Shown here: positions 33,936-46,120 of the stretch, piece after piece
Layout: every line of letters begins with the position of its first letter
Position numbering within the stretch: the first letter of the stretch is position 1
From: Adineta ricciae
Taxonomy: Eukaryota; Rotifera; Eurotatoria; Adinetida; Adinetidae
Reading direction: 5' to 3'
Length of the DNA: 64,000 nucleotides
Assembly (NCBI GenBank): GCA_905250025.1
Contig: CAJNOJ010000111.1
Location: forward strand, 1 to 64,000
The notes under the pieces: model-generated
Databases searched by the model: none
What the model saw: only the letters and a program-made list of their open reading frames with translations
What the model was told of the DNA's origin: nothing
Position numbers and translations under genes: made by a program

Positions 33936-36900
33936 ATGGATCACGATGATGATATGGGAAGTAATATGCAACAACTCATTGCTGCCAAAGCGGAAGAGCT
34001 GTTCAATCTGTGTGATACTGAACAGAAAGGATTTATTATTAAGAAAGATATGCAGCGTTTAAGAGAAGAACTTGGCGTGGAACCCGAACAGCTCGAAGAT
34101 GTGTTTGACTCGTTAGATAACGATCATAATGGATATTTAACTTTAGAAGAATTTACATGTAAGTTACTGATTTTGTTTCTTGGTAATGATCGAGAATTTT
34201 AAGTTTAGCGGGTTTCGGAATGTTTCTCGGCGAACAAATGGGTGGCGGACATCCGAACGATCAAGAAATGATTGAGCATGATCCAAATGAGAAAGAAGAA
34301 CAACAATTATTTCATGATACATTAGAATCTCTTGGTGCGAAAGATCTTTACGATGACGAAGAAACGATTATGGGATTATGGATGAAATTACGCGAAAATG
34401 ATCCGACTTTGTTACGACAGTTCGAACAGTTTATCGGTAAAGTGACAGAAGAGATCCGCCGATCGAAATTAGATCACCGGTCGATCGAAGCTGCTCTGCA
34501 GAGTAAATCATCCGTGCACGAATCGGAAATTAAGAAATTGTACGACGAAATGGAACAACAAATCAAAGCAGAAAAAGCAAAAGTTCTCGCACAAGTAACT
34601 TCTTGACTTTTCCAGAAAGGATTTTTGTTGAATTGGAAATCGAATAGGAAAAATTGAAAGAACGTGAACTTCGGGAACAGATGGAACGAGAATTACGTGG
34701 AAAGGAACAACAATTAGCCGAAATCACAAAGAAACAAAGTGAATTAGAACTGAAATTACTTCGAGTGAATATGAATGAAACCGAAACGAAAAGTGAAAAC
34801 GATCGATTACAAAAAGTTAGTTCTTTTCAAAGCATATCTTTTTTTTATTTATCCGCATTCTCATTCAAGCAAAAAAGTCAATTGGAAGAACAATTACAAG
34901 AGATTACAAAAAGTTTAGAAGAATCGAAAAATTACATATCTCAGCTACAAATTCAAACGAAAAAAGAAAAACGAGATCGAGCCAAGTATATCAGTTGAGA
35001 GGACAAACAAGAAAAAATGAATTGATGTTTTTTTTAGACAAGCATTGAGTCTCACAGAGAGTATTGCTCTTGAACGTGAGAATCTCGTTAAACAACTCGA
35101 TTCATTAAAGTAACGAAATACTCTTTCAAAATCGATAAACATCTCTTTATATGATCAGAACCATCAACAAACGATTAGTCGACGAACGCGATCTTCATCA
35201 TGGTGCTCGAGTAAATGATTTGCTAGAGAGAAAAAGAACAATGTTGGGCCATCTTTTTACATCTGTGATTGTTTTAGCAACAAGATCAACCTTCATCACC
35301 CACACATTCTTCGAGAAAACCCATGCGAAAACAGGGTTCAATTCTTTCCGATTATTTCACCCCTTCACACCGGTAGATCCCAATATTACTTTTCTATAAA
35401 TTCCATTCCCTCTTCTGTACTTAGTGAGCCTGAAGAAGACGATGATGGAACATCTCCATCACAAGACAATCGACGACGTCGTTCAAGGTAACACCTTTCA
35501 TTCATCGATGTTTCTATCTGCAAAGCGCATCCCATTCTGTTCTTCTCATAATATCCAACGAAGACACACCCTCTACGCATAGTCTACCGCCTTTGCGCGT
35601 TCGTTCATCTTCCTTTAGGTACTCGAAAGATACTGATAGTGAATCCGAACAAGATCAGCAAAGCAAACGTTCCCATCGACCACGACGATACTCACGAAGG
35701 TCAGTTTAGAAACAGATTTTTCCATAAAGAAAATCTTCCTCTGATTTGATCAAATCAATAACATATCCGGTTTTGTTTTAGACATCAGCCGCGTCCGTCA
35801 GCTTCCAGTGATTCGGAAGATATGAATGATAATCTCGATAGGTTCCTTGTTTCAAATTTTCAAAAACATCAATTTACAATAAACTACATGTCCAAACGAG
35901 CTTTACTCCAACCGTACGAAATCAACTCGCTACCCTTTCTTTCTCTTTTTCTTTAACATCTACATGGAAATCGATCGACCATTGCGTCTTTGTTACTATT
36001 TAGAGGACACGAATTAGGCGCACGAGAACAACCCGTCGGTGCGAATACAGTTTTCCAACATTCAGAATTAATGGTAAAACGAGTTTCGTTAGTTTTCCAC
36101 GTCGCTTTTCGGAGCAATGTTTTTTATTCAAGAATGTTTCGCCGAATGCAGTGCCCGAACGAATGTTTAAAGTCGCTTTCATTGGTTTGTATAATTTTGT
36201 GCGAAATGAATGACAATGATCGAGACGAGTGTGTTTCTAGGCGATAGTGGAGTGGGAAAAACAAGTTTTATTCAAAGATTTTGTACGGACAGTTTCAAAG
36301 ATTCGTTTTCCGCGACGATTGGCGTTGATCTTCAAGTGAAAATGATGAATATCGAAAACCGAATCATCGCTTTACAATTATGGGACACTGTAAGAAGAGA
36401 ATAGTTTAAAACGATTTGGTTTGAATGAATTCTTTTTAGGCGGGACAAGAAAGGTTAGTTTAGAGTCAAATGACGAGCTCATCGAACGGATTTATCGTAG
36501 ATTTCGAAGCATAACAAAACAATATTTCCGCAAATCAGATGGTGTTATTCTTGTCTACGATGTCACATCAGAAATAACCTTTCGAAACGTTCGACAATGG
36601 ATGACAAGTGTTCGAGTACGTTCCAAACCGAGAAAATCTTTCTTGCCAATCGAATCAATATGTAAATTTTCGAAGGAATCAGCGGAAGATGATTGTGTCG
36701 TGGCACTTGTAGGAAACAAAACTGATCTTTGTGACGACGATGGAAAACGACCGGTGAAATACAAAGATGGAGCGAAACTGGCTGATGTAATTCGATCAAC
36801 TTCACTCTCTTTGACATTATTTGTGTTTTCTGTTTTTAGGAATATGGCTGTCTGTTTTTCGAAAGTAGTGCAAAATTAGGTACATCCATCGTCGAGATTA

Positions 36901-37058
36901 TGGAAGCGATTGCTCGGTATGGATCTCGTTTTGATGAAACTAACATGCTGATATCTAAATCTATCTTTAGAATCATGCAAGATAAAGATGATAAACAACG
37001 TAAAGGTGAAAACATTGTCGATATCTCATCAAAGAAGAAGAAACGTGGATGCTGCTAG
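33936..37058 (+). CDS. CRACR2A-like large Rab GTPase (EF-hands, coiled coil, Rab)
   Basis: A multi-exon gene (first exon 33936-34158) encodes in order: an EF-hand pair (degenerate CDTEQKGFIIKKDMQ, canonical DNDHNGYLTLEEF), the conserved linker KLYDEMEQQIKAEK, a long coiled coil (34640-35200), an Arg/Ser/Glu-rich spacer over several small exons (35420-36060), and a Rab domain from about 36150. The GTPase motifs are GDSGVGKTS (P-loop), SATIGVD (switch I), WDTAGQERFRS across an intron (switch II), GNKTD and ESSAK. The protein ends KKKKRGCC, a dual-Cys geranylgeranylation site. This architecture and the EF-hand wording match CRACR2A (EFCAB4B), a calcium-responsive Rab linked to store-operated calcium entry and vesicle traffic; RASEF/Rab45 is the alternative. 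Exon limits in the spacer are approximate. Confidence 0.88.
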
Positions 37059-37590
37059 TCAGCGAAATCTGTCTCTTGCAAGAAAGATCTTCTTTGTATA
37101 TGAAAACGAATGAACACTGCTGTGCAGATCTTTTTTTATATTGATATGGTGTTGGATAAATTGGGATCGATAAAATCTACCTAAAGAAAACGAATTGACG
37201 AGAGAAAAGAGAGAGCAAACTAATACTAATAAAACGCAAGGAAATGAATTGATGATTTAACAGACATGCACATGAGAGAAGCGAAGAGATTGTCTGCGGA
37301 AGAAAAATGATATCTATGTGTTGTATTGCACGAATGACGATTATGTATCTTCTGTCGATAACCATACATCGTTAATTCTCCTCTCGGCAATCATTCAGAT
37401 TGGAAAGAAAATTTCTTCTCTTTCTCTGGGTGCTCTTGACATACTCGTCGAACGTTTGTCATTTCTATCTTGTTGTAAAACGAGAATCTCGTTCTCAGAA
37501 AACAAATCTCTCAGTCGGTGATAGGTAAGGAGGATTTAATTAGAATTCTTTCCTTGAATATACTTTCTTAAGATAGAATCAATCGAGACG
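37059..37590. promoter_or_regulatory. Intergenic region upstream of the M2 peptidase gene
   Basis: About 530 bp between two same-strand genes. It should hold the 3' end of the CRACR2A-like gene and the promoter of the peptidase gene. No specific element is recognised. Confidence 0.35.
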
Positions 37591-40341
37591 ATGATTTTTC
37601 CCTTGGTTTTATCATGTTTATCATGGATTTTAATTCACGCTCAGGTTCACGACGATATTGTGGAATGTAACGAGAAGATTATCAATCAATCTCAATTAAA
37701 CGCGATGAATATAAACGAGCAAGAAACTTTTGTAAATAAAATTTTACGTTTTTCCTTTTCGCCCGGAAGTTCTCTGATGAGTTTTCTCAGACACTTAAGC
37801 TAATCTTTGTGAAAATCTCTCGATAAGAAAGAACAAAATCGTATTGTCTTCTCATAGATAAAACTAATTGTTCAAATTTCCGTTTCATGTCGTGATCTTT
37901 GGTAATTAAAAAGCGATTCTTTTCATCATGTTTCGAATCTTTAGGCGACAACGATTCTGCATGAATATAATCTTAACTTGACAACACTTGCTTACATCAC
38001 ATCGTCGTCGGAATTCGAATCGCAGCTGTATCTTAACGATACGAATCGAAGACGGACGATGGTGAGGTTTAATCTGCGATCGATTTGTTGTTTTTTTTCA
38101 AAGAAATCAAAGTTTTTCAGGAGAAATATTATGAAGTCTATCGAAATTGTTTGAAAAGTATCGCGACAGTTGCTCGGCGATTTAACAAATTGATCACGAA
38201 CGAAAATTCATCACTGTACTGGTTGTTGCAACGGACACAAGCAATCGGTGATGCGGGCGAAAATGATCCCCTAATCAAATTGCGGTTACAAAAACTAAAA
38301 AGTCATATAAAAGAAATTTACCATCGAAAATTTATTTGGAACAATACAAAACTCGGCATCGATGGTTCGTTATGCAAAAATTTCTCATTCCGATCGATCG
38401 TTTTGTATATTTTTCTTCGTTTAGAAGCTCAAGAGCTTCTTGGCAAACTCAATTCTCCCGCTGACCTTCTTTCGTTATGGAATGCAACTTATGAAGTTGC
38501 AGCACCAATGCGTGATTATTATTCAACATTAATCGCCGTGCAGCATGAACAAGCCAAACAGAATCGTACCTTAGCAGTAACCCATTCTTCTAGCCACTCC
38601 TATCTTTGATTTATTTGCTTGAAAATCTTTCCCAATTTTCTGGTGAAACCTTTTCGTCAATGCTCGTTTGCGTTTTGTCTTTTTCCAGGTACGAATGAAA
38701 AGAGTGATACACCAGCGAATCTCGAAGAACGTCGAATTGTTGAACAACTCTGGCAAGAATTGAAACCATTACATGAATTAATACATGCTTATATTCGAAA
38801 GCAAATAGCACGACTGTACCCTGGACTGATTGAATTTGACCAACCGATTCCCGTTCATTTAACAAGTAAATATCAAGCAAAGTCTTTGGAAAGAATCTCG
38901 TTTTATTGTAGAGGATTTATTCGGTTTGATGATGACACATCTCGAACGTGACGTTCTTCCGTTTTCACATATCAGCGGGATTGATCTTGGTCCAGCAATG
39001 AAACGAAAGGTTTGAGATGTGAACGAATTCAACTGTTTAAATTTGCTCTTGTAGAATTTTACCGAAGAAGAGATTTTTCGATATGCCGACGAGTTTTTCG
39101 TTTCATTGAATTTAACTCGTGCACCCGATTCATTCTGGAATCTTTCGGTTTTTAAAAGAATTCCCAATCATCATATGGCTTGTCATCCGACAGCGTTCGA
39201 TCTTTACAAATACGATGATGTTCGGTATGTTTCCACTCGAAATGCATCAATTCACGTTTCATTTCAAACTTTCTTCAGTATTCGCATGTGTACGAGCATC
39301 ACCTCCCGTGACTTCTATATTGTTCATCATGAGATGGGTCATATCCAACATTATTTACAATATCATCAGCAACCATTTTGGTTTCGACGATCACCTCACG
39401 GCGCATTTAGTGAAGGAATTGGCGATGCAATTGCATTAGCAACCATGTCGCCTGCACATCTTAAACGAATTGGTTTATTAGAAAACTACAAGTTCACAAA
39501 AGGTAATTGAAGAAAAAGGAAAGATTTCTCTCGTTTTCATGTGAATTTCAGAGGAGAATATTCAATTTTTGCTATCCCAGGCTCTAACTCGTTTGTTCTT
39601 ACCACCTTATGCTTACGCACTTGACATTTGGCGATGGTCCGTTTATAATGGATCAATTCAACCGTTCGAGTACAATAAACGTTATTGGGATCTCATGTAA
39701 ATGAAAACTATTAACATTCTCTCAACATTTGTGTTTCATTTTCATACACGATAGATGTCGTTATCAAGGTATGAAACCGGGCATGCCTCGTAATGAACGA
39801 TATTTCGATGCTGGAACGAAACTTCACGTTGCGTTCGATCTCTCGTATATCAAGTAATGTGCAATCATTCCAATGAAGAATCGATAAACCATTGTGTTAT
39901 TTCAGATATTTTCTCGCACATGTTTTTCAATTTCAAATTTTTGATGTTCTCTGCCGCGAAGCCGGTTACGAAGGACCTTTACATCTGTGTGATTTACATG
40001 GTTCAAAAGCAGCCGGACGAAAACTCAAGTAAATAGTTTGTTATTTTTCGATACTCGTCAATTGAATCTTTTGATGTGATAGAATTTTACTTGGTTTGGG
40101 TTCTTCCAAATCTTGGGAAGATATCTTAGAAGAATTTGCAGGTGTACGAACATTCTCTGCTCAACCATGTTTGAAATATTTTCAACCATTACGAGAATAT
40201 CTTGAAGAATTAGTTGCCAATGATCAATTGCAAGTTGGATGGAAATGTCAAAGTAATCGTTCGTCGCGAAAACAATTTCAGATGAATTTCGTTGGATACA
40301 TCGTCATTCTGTACTCGATGTTCTACTTTTTGTTAGAATAG
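37591..40341 (+). CDS. Angiotensin-converting enzyme family (M2) peptidyl-dipeptidase
   Basis: The gene has about ten exons. Residues 1-18 ([18 protein letters not shown]) form a signal peptide. The zinc motif HHEMGHIQ is present, with the third ligand in the downstream SEGIGDA motif. Further active-site landmarks are FDAGTKLHV, where K and H match the ACE carboxylate-binding Lys/His, and SYIKYF with the catalytic Tyr. Single-domain length fits invertebrate ACEs, and a hydrophobic C-terminus ([16 protein letters not shown]) suggests a membrane or GPI anchor. Known activity: removal of C-terminal dipeptides from peptides outside the cell. At the position where mammalian ACE has the chloride-ligand Arg (YIRYF), this protein has Lys, created across an intron. 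The first intron (about 37730-37944) is placed by homology and is the least certain junction. Confidence 0.9.
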
Positions 40342-40577
40342 CTCTAATTTTCCTTCTCTTCGATCGCGAATCTTTGCTACCCTCAAGATTTTCTTGACAG
40401 TATTGGCACGCTCTATTATCAATATACTCTGTCATGATTTATATATAAAATTGTTAGTAAAAAAAAGCCAATCACAGCAAATAAATAAGAAAAAATCAAG
40501 AAGACATGTGTTCTGTTGTTATTCAAGCACCGATAAGTTGAGATTAAGTTGAATTAGAAGCATCAAAATGGGAGAGG

Positions 40578-42197
40578 TTAGAACTTCGAAGAAAATTTTC
40601 CAAAAATATTTTTCACTGCATCGTCGAAAAGATTGTCTACCCCATCAGGTAGTTTATCCGTGATATGTTTCTTGATTTTATCTTGAATGATATCATCCGC
40701 TAACATTTTCAATAATTCCGGATAGCGTTCTTTGATTTCCTGAAAGAATTCTTCGGGCGAGTTCAATTTCAATTTCGAATTCTTCAATAAATCAACAATT
40801 TTGTCGATAAACACACGCAGTTTACTAAGGTAATTACTACCACAGATAAGTTTGTACAGCGGATGTAATTGCGCGAACTTTTCCAGAATTTGTGTACATT
40901 CATCGATGTAAGTCGATAATGGTTGTAGAACATCATCTTCATTCTTCAACGCAAGTATACCATAAGTTAAAACCAGTTCGATATTTTGCATCATATGTCC
41001 GATGACACCGACTTCTTTCACAGTGTTCGAAGCGGATACTTCAACAGCATCCGAACGAGTTAAATCAACATCATGACTAGTGGCTAACAAGACTTCACCC
41101 GATTGAACGGGAGCATCCGCCTGAATGATGAGAAGTGTAGAAGAGTTGGGTGTGGGGATGAAAAACTGACCTGCGCTGCAACTCGTGCGCCGTGTTTTTG
41201 AATAAGATTATCATCAAGCTTATTGGCTGCTTGGTAGAAGCGTTCGAATGAATTCAAAGCTTTTTCAACAACCGGAGCTTTGGTACCAAATTTAGAAATT
41301 TTCCGATGAATCTTTGCTGTCATCTCCAATGGGGCAAATCGATCATTGGTCGAACGTTTATCGCCTAAAAGATTTTATTATTATCCAAGATCATAAAGAT
41401 AAAAACGACTTGTTTTACCTGTCAAGGCTAATCGACCGAATATAGAACTCAGTTGTTGACCAACTTTTTCGATCAATTCCCTAACTGTTTCGGCTATGTT
41501 TTGTAAATCCATAATATTCGACATATCGACATTGAAGAATTTGCAAAACACATCGATGATTTGTCCCAAAAAATCCAAAACACGACCAATACCGAGTTCT
41601 CCTAGTTTCTCGTCAATAACTCGGAGAATTGTATTAAACTAGACACGTACAAATCGAGACGTTGTCAATCTAATCGCTTACTCTTACCCTTCCCAAAAGC
41701 ATTCCCGATCCACAACATAGTAATCCAATAAATCCTAAATTTCCGTGCTCCGTTATCGCTTCTCGCGCTTCATTCAATTGATTTTCGATAACGCGAAGTA
41801 TTTCCGGATGTTCAGCAAAGACAACACAAGCTAAACCGGACACTGACTCATAGATCTGTATGCTCGACAGAAATGTTTCGACTACAGGTGGCATTTGTGT
41901 AAATCCAGCTTGTTGAACCGTACCATAGAACTGTTTAATAATTCCAAAATGCTGTTTCATCGGACGCATATCATCGCCGCTAGCCGTAGCTGCTTCATTT
42001 GCGTTTGGTAAATATTCGCAAACTTTCTTTGTCCATTCACAAAGCTCCGTAGCGTCCGGACGTTTGATTAATGCGCTGTCAGTATCAGGATTTTGTTGAA
42101 ACCGACTAATAAATGTACGTAATTGATCGATATTAGGTGTCTCTGGTGTTTCTCCCCCTTCATTATTCTGTCCGGTCAAACACGAAAGCAGATTCAT
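40578..42197 (-). CDS. Helical protein of unknown function
   Basis: Four exons are visible: about 42197-41690 starting MNLLSCLTGQ, about 41638-41421, about 41365-41170 and 41119-40578. The start is the ATG at 42197. Together they encode about 480 residues with few Pro or Gly and regular heptad-like Leu/Ile spacing (QNIAETVRELIEKVGQQL, FLDKIVDLLKN-type stretches), so an all-alpha fold is likely. A short hydrophobic, Cys-containing patch (GFIGLLCCGSGMLLG) lies near the end of the first exon and could be a membrane-touching segment. No signal peptide or catalytic motif is seen. Family not recognised. It converges with the peptidase gene, whose stop is 236 bp away. Confidence 0.7.
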
Positions 42198-42400
42198 CTC
42201 GCACACGATATTTTTCTTATGTTATTATTATTCTTCTGATTCTGTCTATTGATATAGCGTAGGTAGCCAAAAGAGAGCACAGCTTCTCATTGGCTGATCG
42301 ATTCCAAAACAAAAACAGAACAAATATTATGCTTTTCACTCTCAGTTGTCGCTATGAATCGTTCCTTTCTCATTGAAATCTTCAGTTATTTTCACAAAAT

Positions 42401-42742
42401 TCAATAGTAATACACCGCAAATGCAGTCGCTATGCATATCAGAAATTGATTCATATAAATGGTTTGTGCTAATCTGTCCGTTTCCGAATCCCAATAAGCT
42501 CGACAATTCATTTGTATGTTTTCATTATATTCTTGACAAATGAGAACTTGTATAACGAATTTATACCGTTCGTAACCGAATCTTTTCAACGCGTCTTTGA
42601 TCCGATTTGCCAAGTCTTTACTTAATGAACTACATTGATTCGAATCGTACCGTTTGTCATGGAGATTCTCATGCAGAATTTCATGTAAACGTCTTTTCAT
42701 ATCTTGACTGTCGAAAATAGTTCGTGGAGAAGTGACGGACAT
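42401..42742 (-). CDS. Tctex1-family dynein light chain
   Basis: From the ATG at 42742 this frame encodes 113 residues ending with the Tctex1 domain: RIKDALKRFGYERYKFVIQV, then NCRAYWDSETDRLAQ and a terminal hydrophobic strand ending AFAVYYY. The layout matches DYNLT2/TCTEX1D proteins, which act as light chains of dynein, in many cases ciliary or IFT dynein. The same frame is open upstream to 42841 without another ATG, so a few more residues could come from an unseen exon. The start lies about 100 bp past the stop of the nicotinic-type channel on the same strand. Confidence 0.85.
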   Translation of the reverse strand: MSVTSPRTIFDSQDMKRRLHEILHENLHDKRYDSNQCSSLSKDLANRIKDALKRFGYERYKFVIQVLICQEYNENIQMNCRAYWDSETDRLAQTIYMNQFLICIATAFAVYYY

Positions 42743-42842
42743 TTCGAAAAATACTTTATTAGCGCGTTTGGAAACAAAATTAAGAAAAGAAAAACAATCG
42801 TTGGTAAGATAGCACGAAAAAGAAACATCTTCAAGTGACAAA

Positions 42843-44777
42843 TCAACTTGAATGTGTGTTATAATGACGCGAATACAGTCGTTCGATTGGAATTTCTTTA
42901 CTAAAAATATGTGGAGCTGTGAATAGAGTCACATACGAACCAATGGTAGTTAAAAAAATAAATACTATTAAACAACATCGATCGATGACCAGAGCGATGT
43001 ATCGCCAACCTTCTCTTTCCTATTCAAGAGAAAGAGAAAGGGAGTTTCAGACAAGTCGAAAGCACGAAAAACTTACAATATCATCTCGCTGAGCTTCACG
43101 TTGAGTTTCACTGATATATCGAATGTCTCGAATTGCTTGTTGGATGGTCGGTGGATATTTTTCAATTGATTTATTTTTCAAAAATCGATTCAAACGATGT
43201 AAACTATCGTTCGTATTGGATAAGGGTAACTCCTCATCTGTCTTATCATCTTTCAATTGCGACATCGCGGTGGCGATATGTGGCTTTGACATTAATATAA
43301 ATGGTGGAATTATCTCGAAAAACCATCGTTTGACCCAATCAGGCATGTAATGGGTGTTTGGATGACGCCAATGAATATTTAATGTTATAATCGTGATAAA
43401 GATAGAGGCATTAACGAGAACTAATGTGAATAGCAAATATGTTCCGAGGAGAGAAAGGGTGAATGATGTCGGAGGAATAAGATCGACTAGAAGAAGATAG
43501 AAAACTTGAAGTGCGACAAAAATTGAGATTGATAATGTTAATTTTTCACCAGAATCACCTGCAAAGAAATCATGTAAATGTATCACGAAATAAGAGTCCG
43601 GTTTTGTTTACTTACTAGGTAAGTAAAAGACGAGAATGGTCAGAAATGCAATATTAACACAAGGTACAACAAGATTCACCATGTAAAATAGTGGTTTACG
43701 TCGAATTCTTAATGTGAATGTTACATCAAAATATGGATCGTCTTGACAACAATCATAAATGAGAACATGACGAACAGCATCCTAAAATTCATCAATAAAT
43801 CAAATATGAACGCGTCATAAGAAAGATTTGTCATTCAATTTCTGACAGCTGTTCACTGATTTCTTCTAAAGTACTTTTTAAGTATCTATCTCCTCAAATT
43901 CACAAATGGTGCAACTTTTCGACAAGAAAAAGTTCTACTTACTGCTGAGAGAATGTCCCATTCAATCGACGGGTAATAATCGGTAAGATCAACGCCAACA
44001 GCAACGAATATTAGTCCGGATTTATGCGAAAGATCAACCTGGAACACAGAACTAGCTCATTGACTTCCTTCGTATGAAAAATCATTACCAAATTTCCATC
44101 ATGTGACCATGTACCGAATTTCATCGAACAGTTTTGAATATCAAATGGATAATACTGAATATCAATAGCACAATAGGATTTATAAATAACCGGCGGATCC
44201 CATTTAATCGTTCCATTCCAGAACTACAACAAATCCATATTTATTCCGAATAGAAATCATCGACAGAACTTACCACATGAGCTTTGGTAATCGTGTTGAC
44301 TTCATACGTTCCATCGGCATTATTATATAAGACAATATCTGGTACCCAAATATCTGATGAAGGAATTTCTACGACATCGATGTCACCATATTGACTCGGT
44401 ATCCATGTTAATTTATAATCCGTCCATTCCTAAAATGTTCGATGCTTACCGTTTGATTGAATAAAAAGCAAAAAAAGAATGTTTACATGTTCAAGCCAAA
44501 CATTAGTTGTCATGATTTGATTTCGTTCATCAATATCTGACAATTGAGATAGTTTCAAGCCTAGTTTGACATTGACCGTTTGATTAATCGATGGAACAGG
44601 TAACACATATCGATTATAATCTTTCATAAGTTCATGTAACAATCGCTTTGCTTCAGCATTCGCATCAACTCCTAAACGAACGCGAATCCAAATCTTTCCT
44701 CTCGCTTTCGGCCAATCAATCTTACCAAACCAAATTAAAACTAGAAAATGTATGAAAATTGTCGTTAAACAAATCAT
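42843..44777 (-). CDS. Nicotinic acetylcholine receptor-type Cys-loop channel, alpha-like subunit
   Basis: The gene has about eight exons. A hydrophobic signal segment opens the protein ([17 protein letters not shown]). The extracellular domain shows [31 protein letters not shown] and the 13-residue Cys loop [15 protein letters not shown]. Loop C has adjacent cysteines ([12 protein letters not shown]), the mark of alpha subunits that bind acetylcholine. M1 is [21 protein letters not shown]2 follows GEK, the cation-selective filter motif. The M3-M4 loop is moderate and M4 reads [20 protein letters not shown]. The 9' position of M2, normally Leu, is Val here by alignment to alpha7 (see findings). 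Family role: ligand-gated cation channel at synapses. The protein ends shortly after M4 at a TGA at 42843-42845. Confidence 0.9.
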
Positions 44778-46120
44778 GATAATGTCTATCGAGATTCCTA
44801 TTTAATCGAATAACAATATAACTAACATTAACTCAATGATTGCCATATTCAGTCGTTAAGACGATGAAAGACAAAGTACACTTTGTTGATGACGTTCTGT
44901 TTATATATGATACTTTGTGCGACAATCAATGACGATCGATAGCAAGACATTAAGAGTCAAAGAAGAGATAGCGACAGTAGCATATGGACGAAGTCATCAG
45001 CCAAAAAAGTATAAAGCTAAAAGAAAAGAAAGAAGAATATTGTTATTCTTTCATCGAGGTTTCTTCGTCTTCTTCTTCTTCTTCTCACTGTCATTATACT
45101 CAATATACAAATATGATCAAGAGAAATAGTCTCGAAAAAAACGAGGGAACGATATTTAACTACTGACTTACCCAATTAGTCGATAGTGAAGTTAACTTTG
45201 TCGGAATGAAGATGCAAAAGGCAGAGACAAATATGTCTTCACTCTCAACGTATGTATACTCGATTGACTAATAAGGAAGATGAAGCATGCGTCCTTTTCT
45301 CGTATGTTTCCCAAGAGGAACGAATCAATCGGAAACGTTAAATCAACAGTAGCAAAGATGTAGAAAAATCTTCGACTGTTGTGTTATTATTAGGGGAGAA
45401 GAAGAAAGAAAGGAGAAGAAAAAGGAGAAGAAATGTCGATGAAAGACAAGCAGAAGAAATAGAAATTCGACCTCAGGAGTATATTACATCGCTATATGTC
45501 GAGTTCTGTTCTTTTCTTCCTCACTAGTTCCATATTCTTGTTCTTGCGCCGGAATGTTTGTCTAAAACTTTATCTTGATGGTGCTGATTATATGCCGAAT
45601 GACGATGACATCATCTTCTATTGACGTGAAGAAAAGAAAAAGAGCACTAATAAGTATCTATTTTCAAGTCACTGGAGAGAGTCTGTAAACACAAGTCGAA
45701 ACAAATTTTCTTCTTCGATAACAAATCTGCCTAATGAAGATTTCCTTATTCTATTGTGTATTGAATTTCAATCCAAAATTTTATTTATACAAAAAACAGA
45801 GAAGAAAAAAAAAGTAGATCAATCATCTAATCATTGAGTGTGATGGTTCATATTCAAAACACCTAAACAGAAAACATCAACATACGCACATACTGTTGCA
45901 AGTTCTCACCTAGTTGACCAACAAAGAAAAAAAAGAAACGAATAGACATACTCAGTGCAAGACAAAGAAATCAAAAAAGGAAAACTTAGTCAATCTCTAC
46001 AAAAATGAAAAATATGAGGAGTGATCAAAAAGAAAAACGATTTCGTAAGAAATCTTTTTTTCGATAACAAATAAGAAAAAAACTGAAGAATAGAAATTTG
46101 TATAAAAAATATAAAACAAT
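44778..46120. other. Intergenic stretch between channel and DLG genes
   Basis: About 1.3 kb with A/G-rich runs near 45000-45060 and 45395-45440. It should carry the promoter of the channel gene and the 3' untranslated region of the DLG gene. No repeat partner, RNA gene or coding frame with a domain is seen. Confidence 0.4.
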
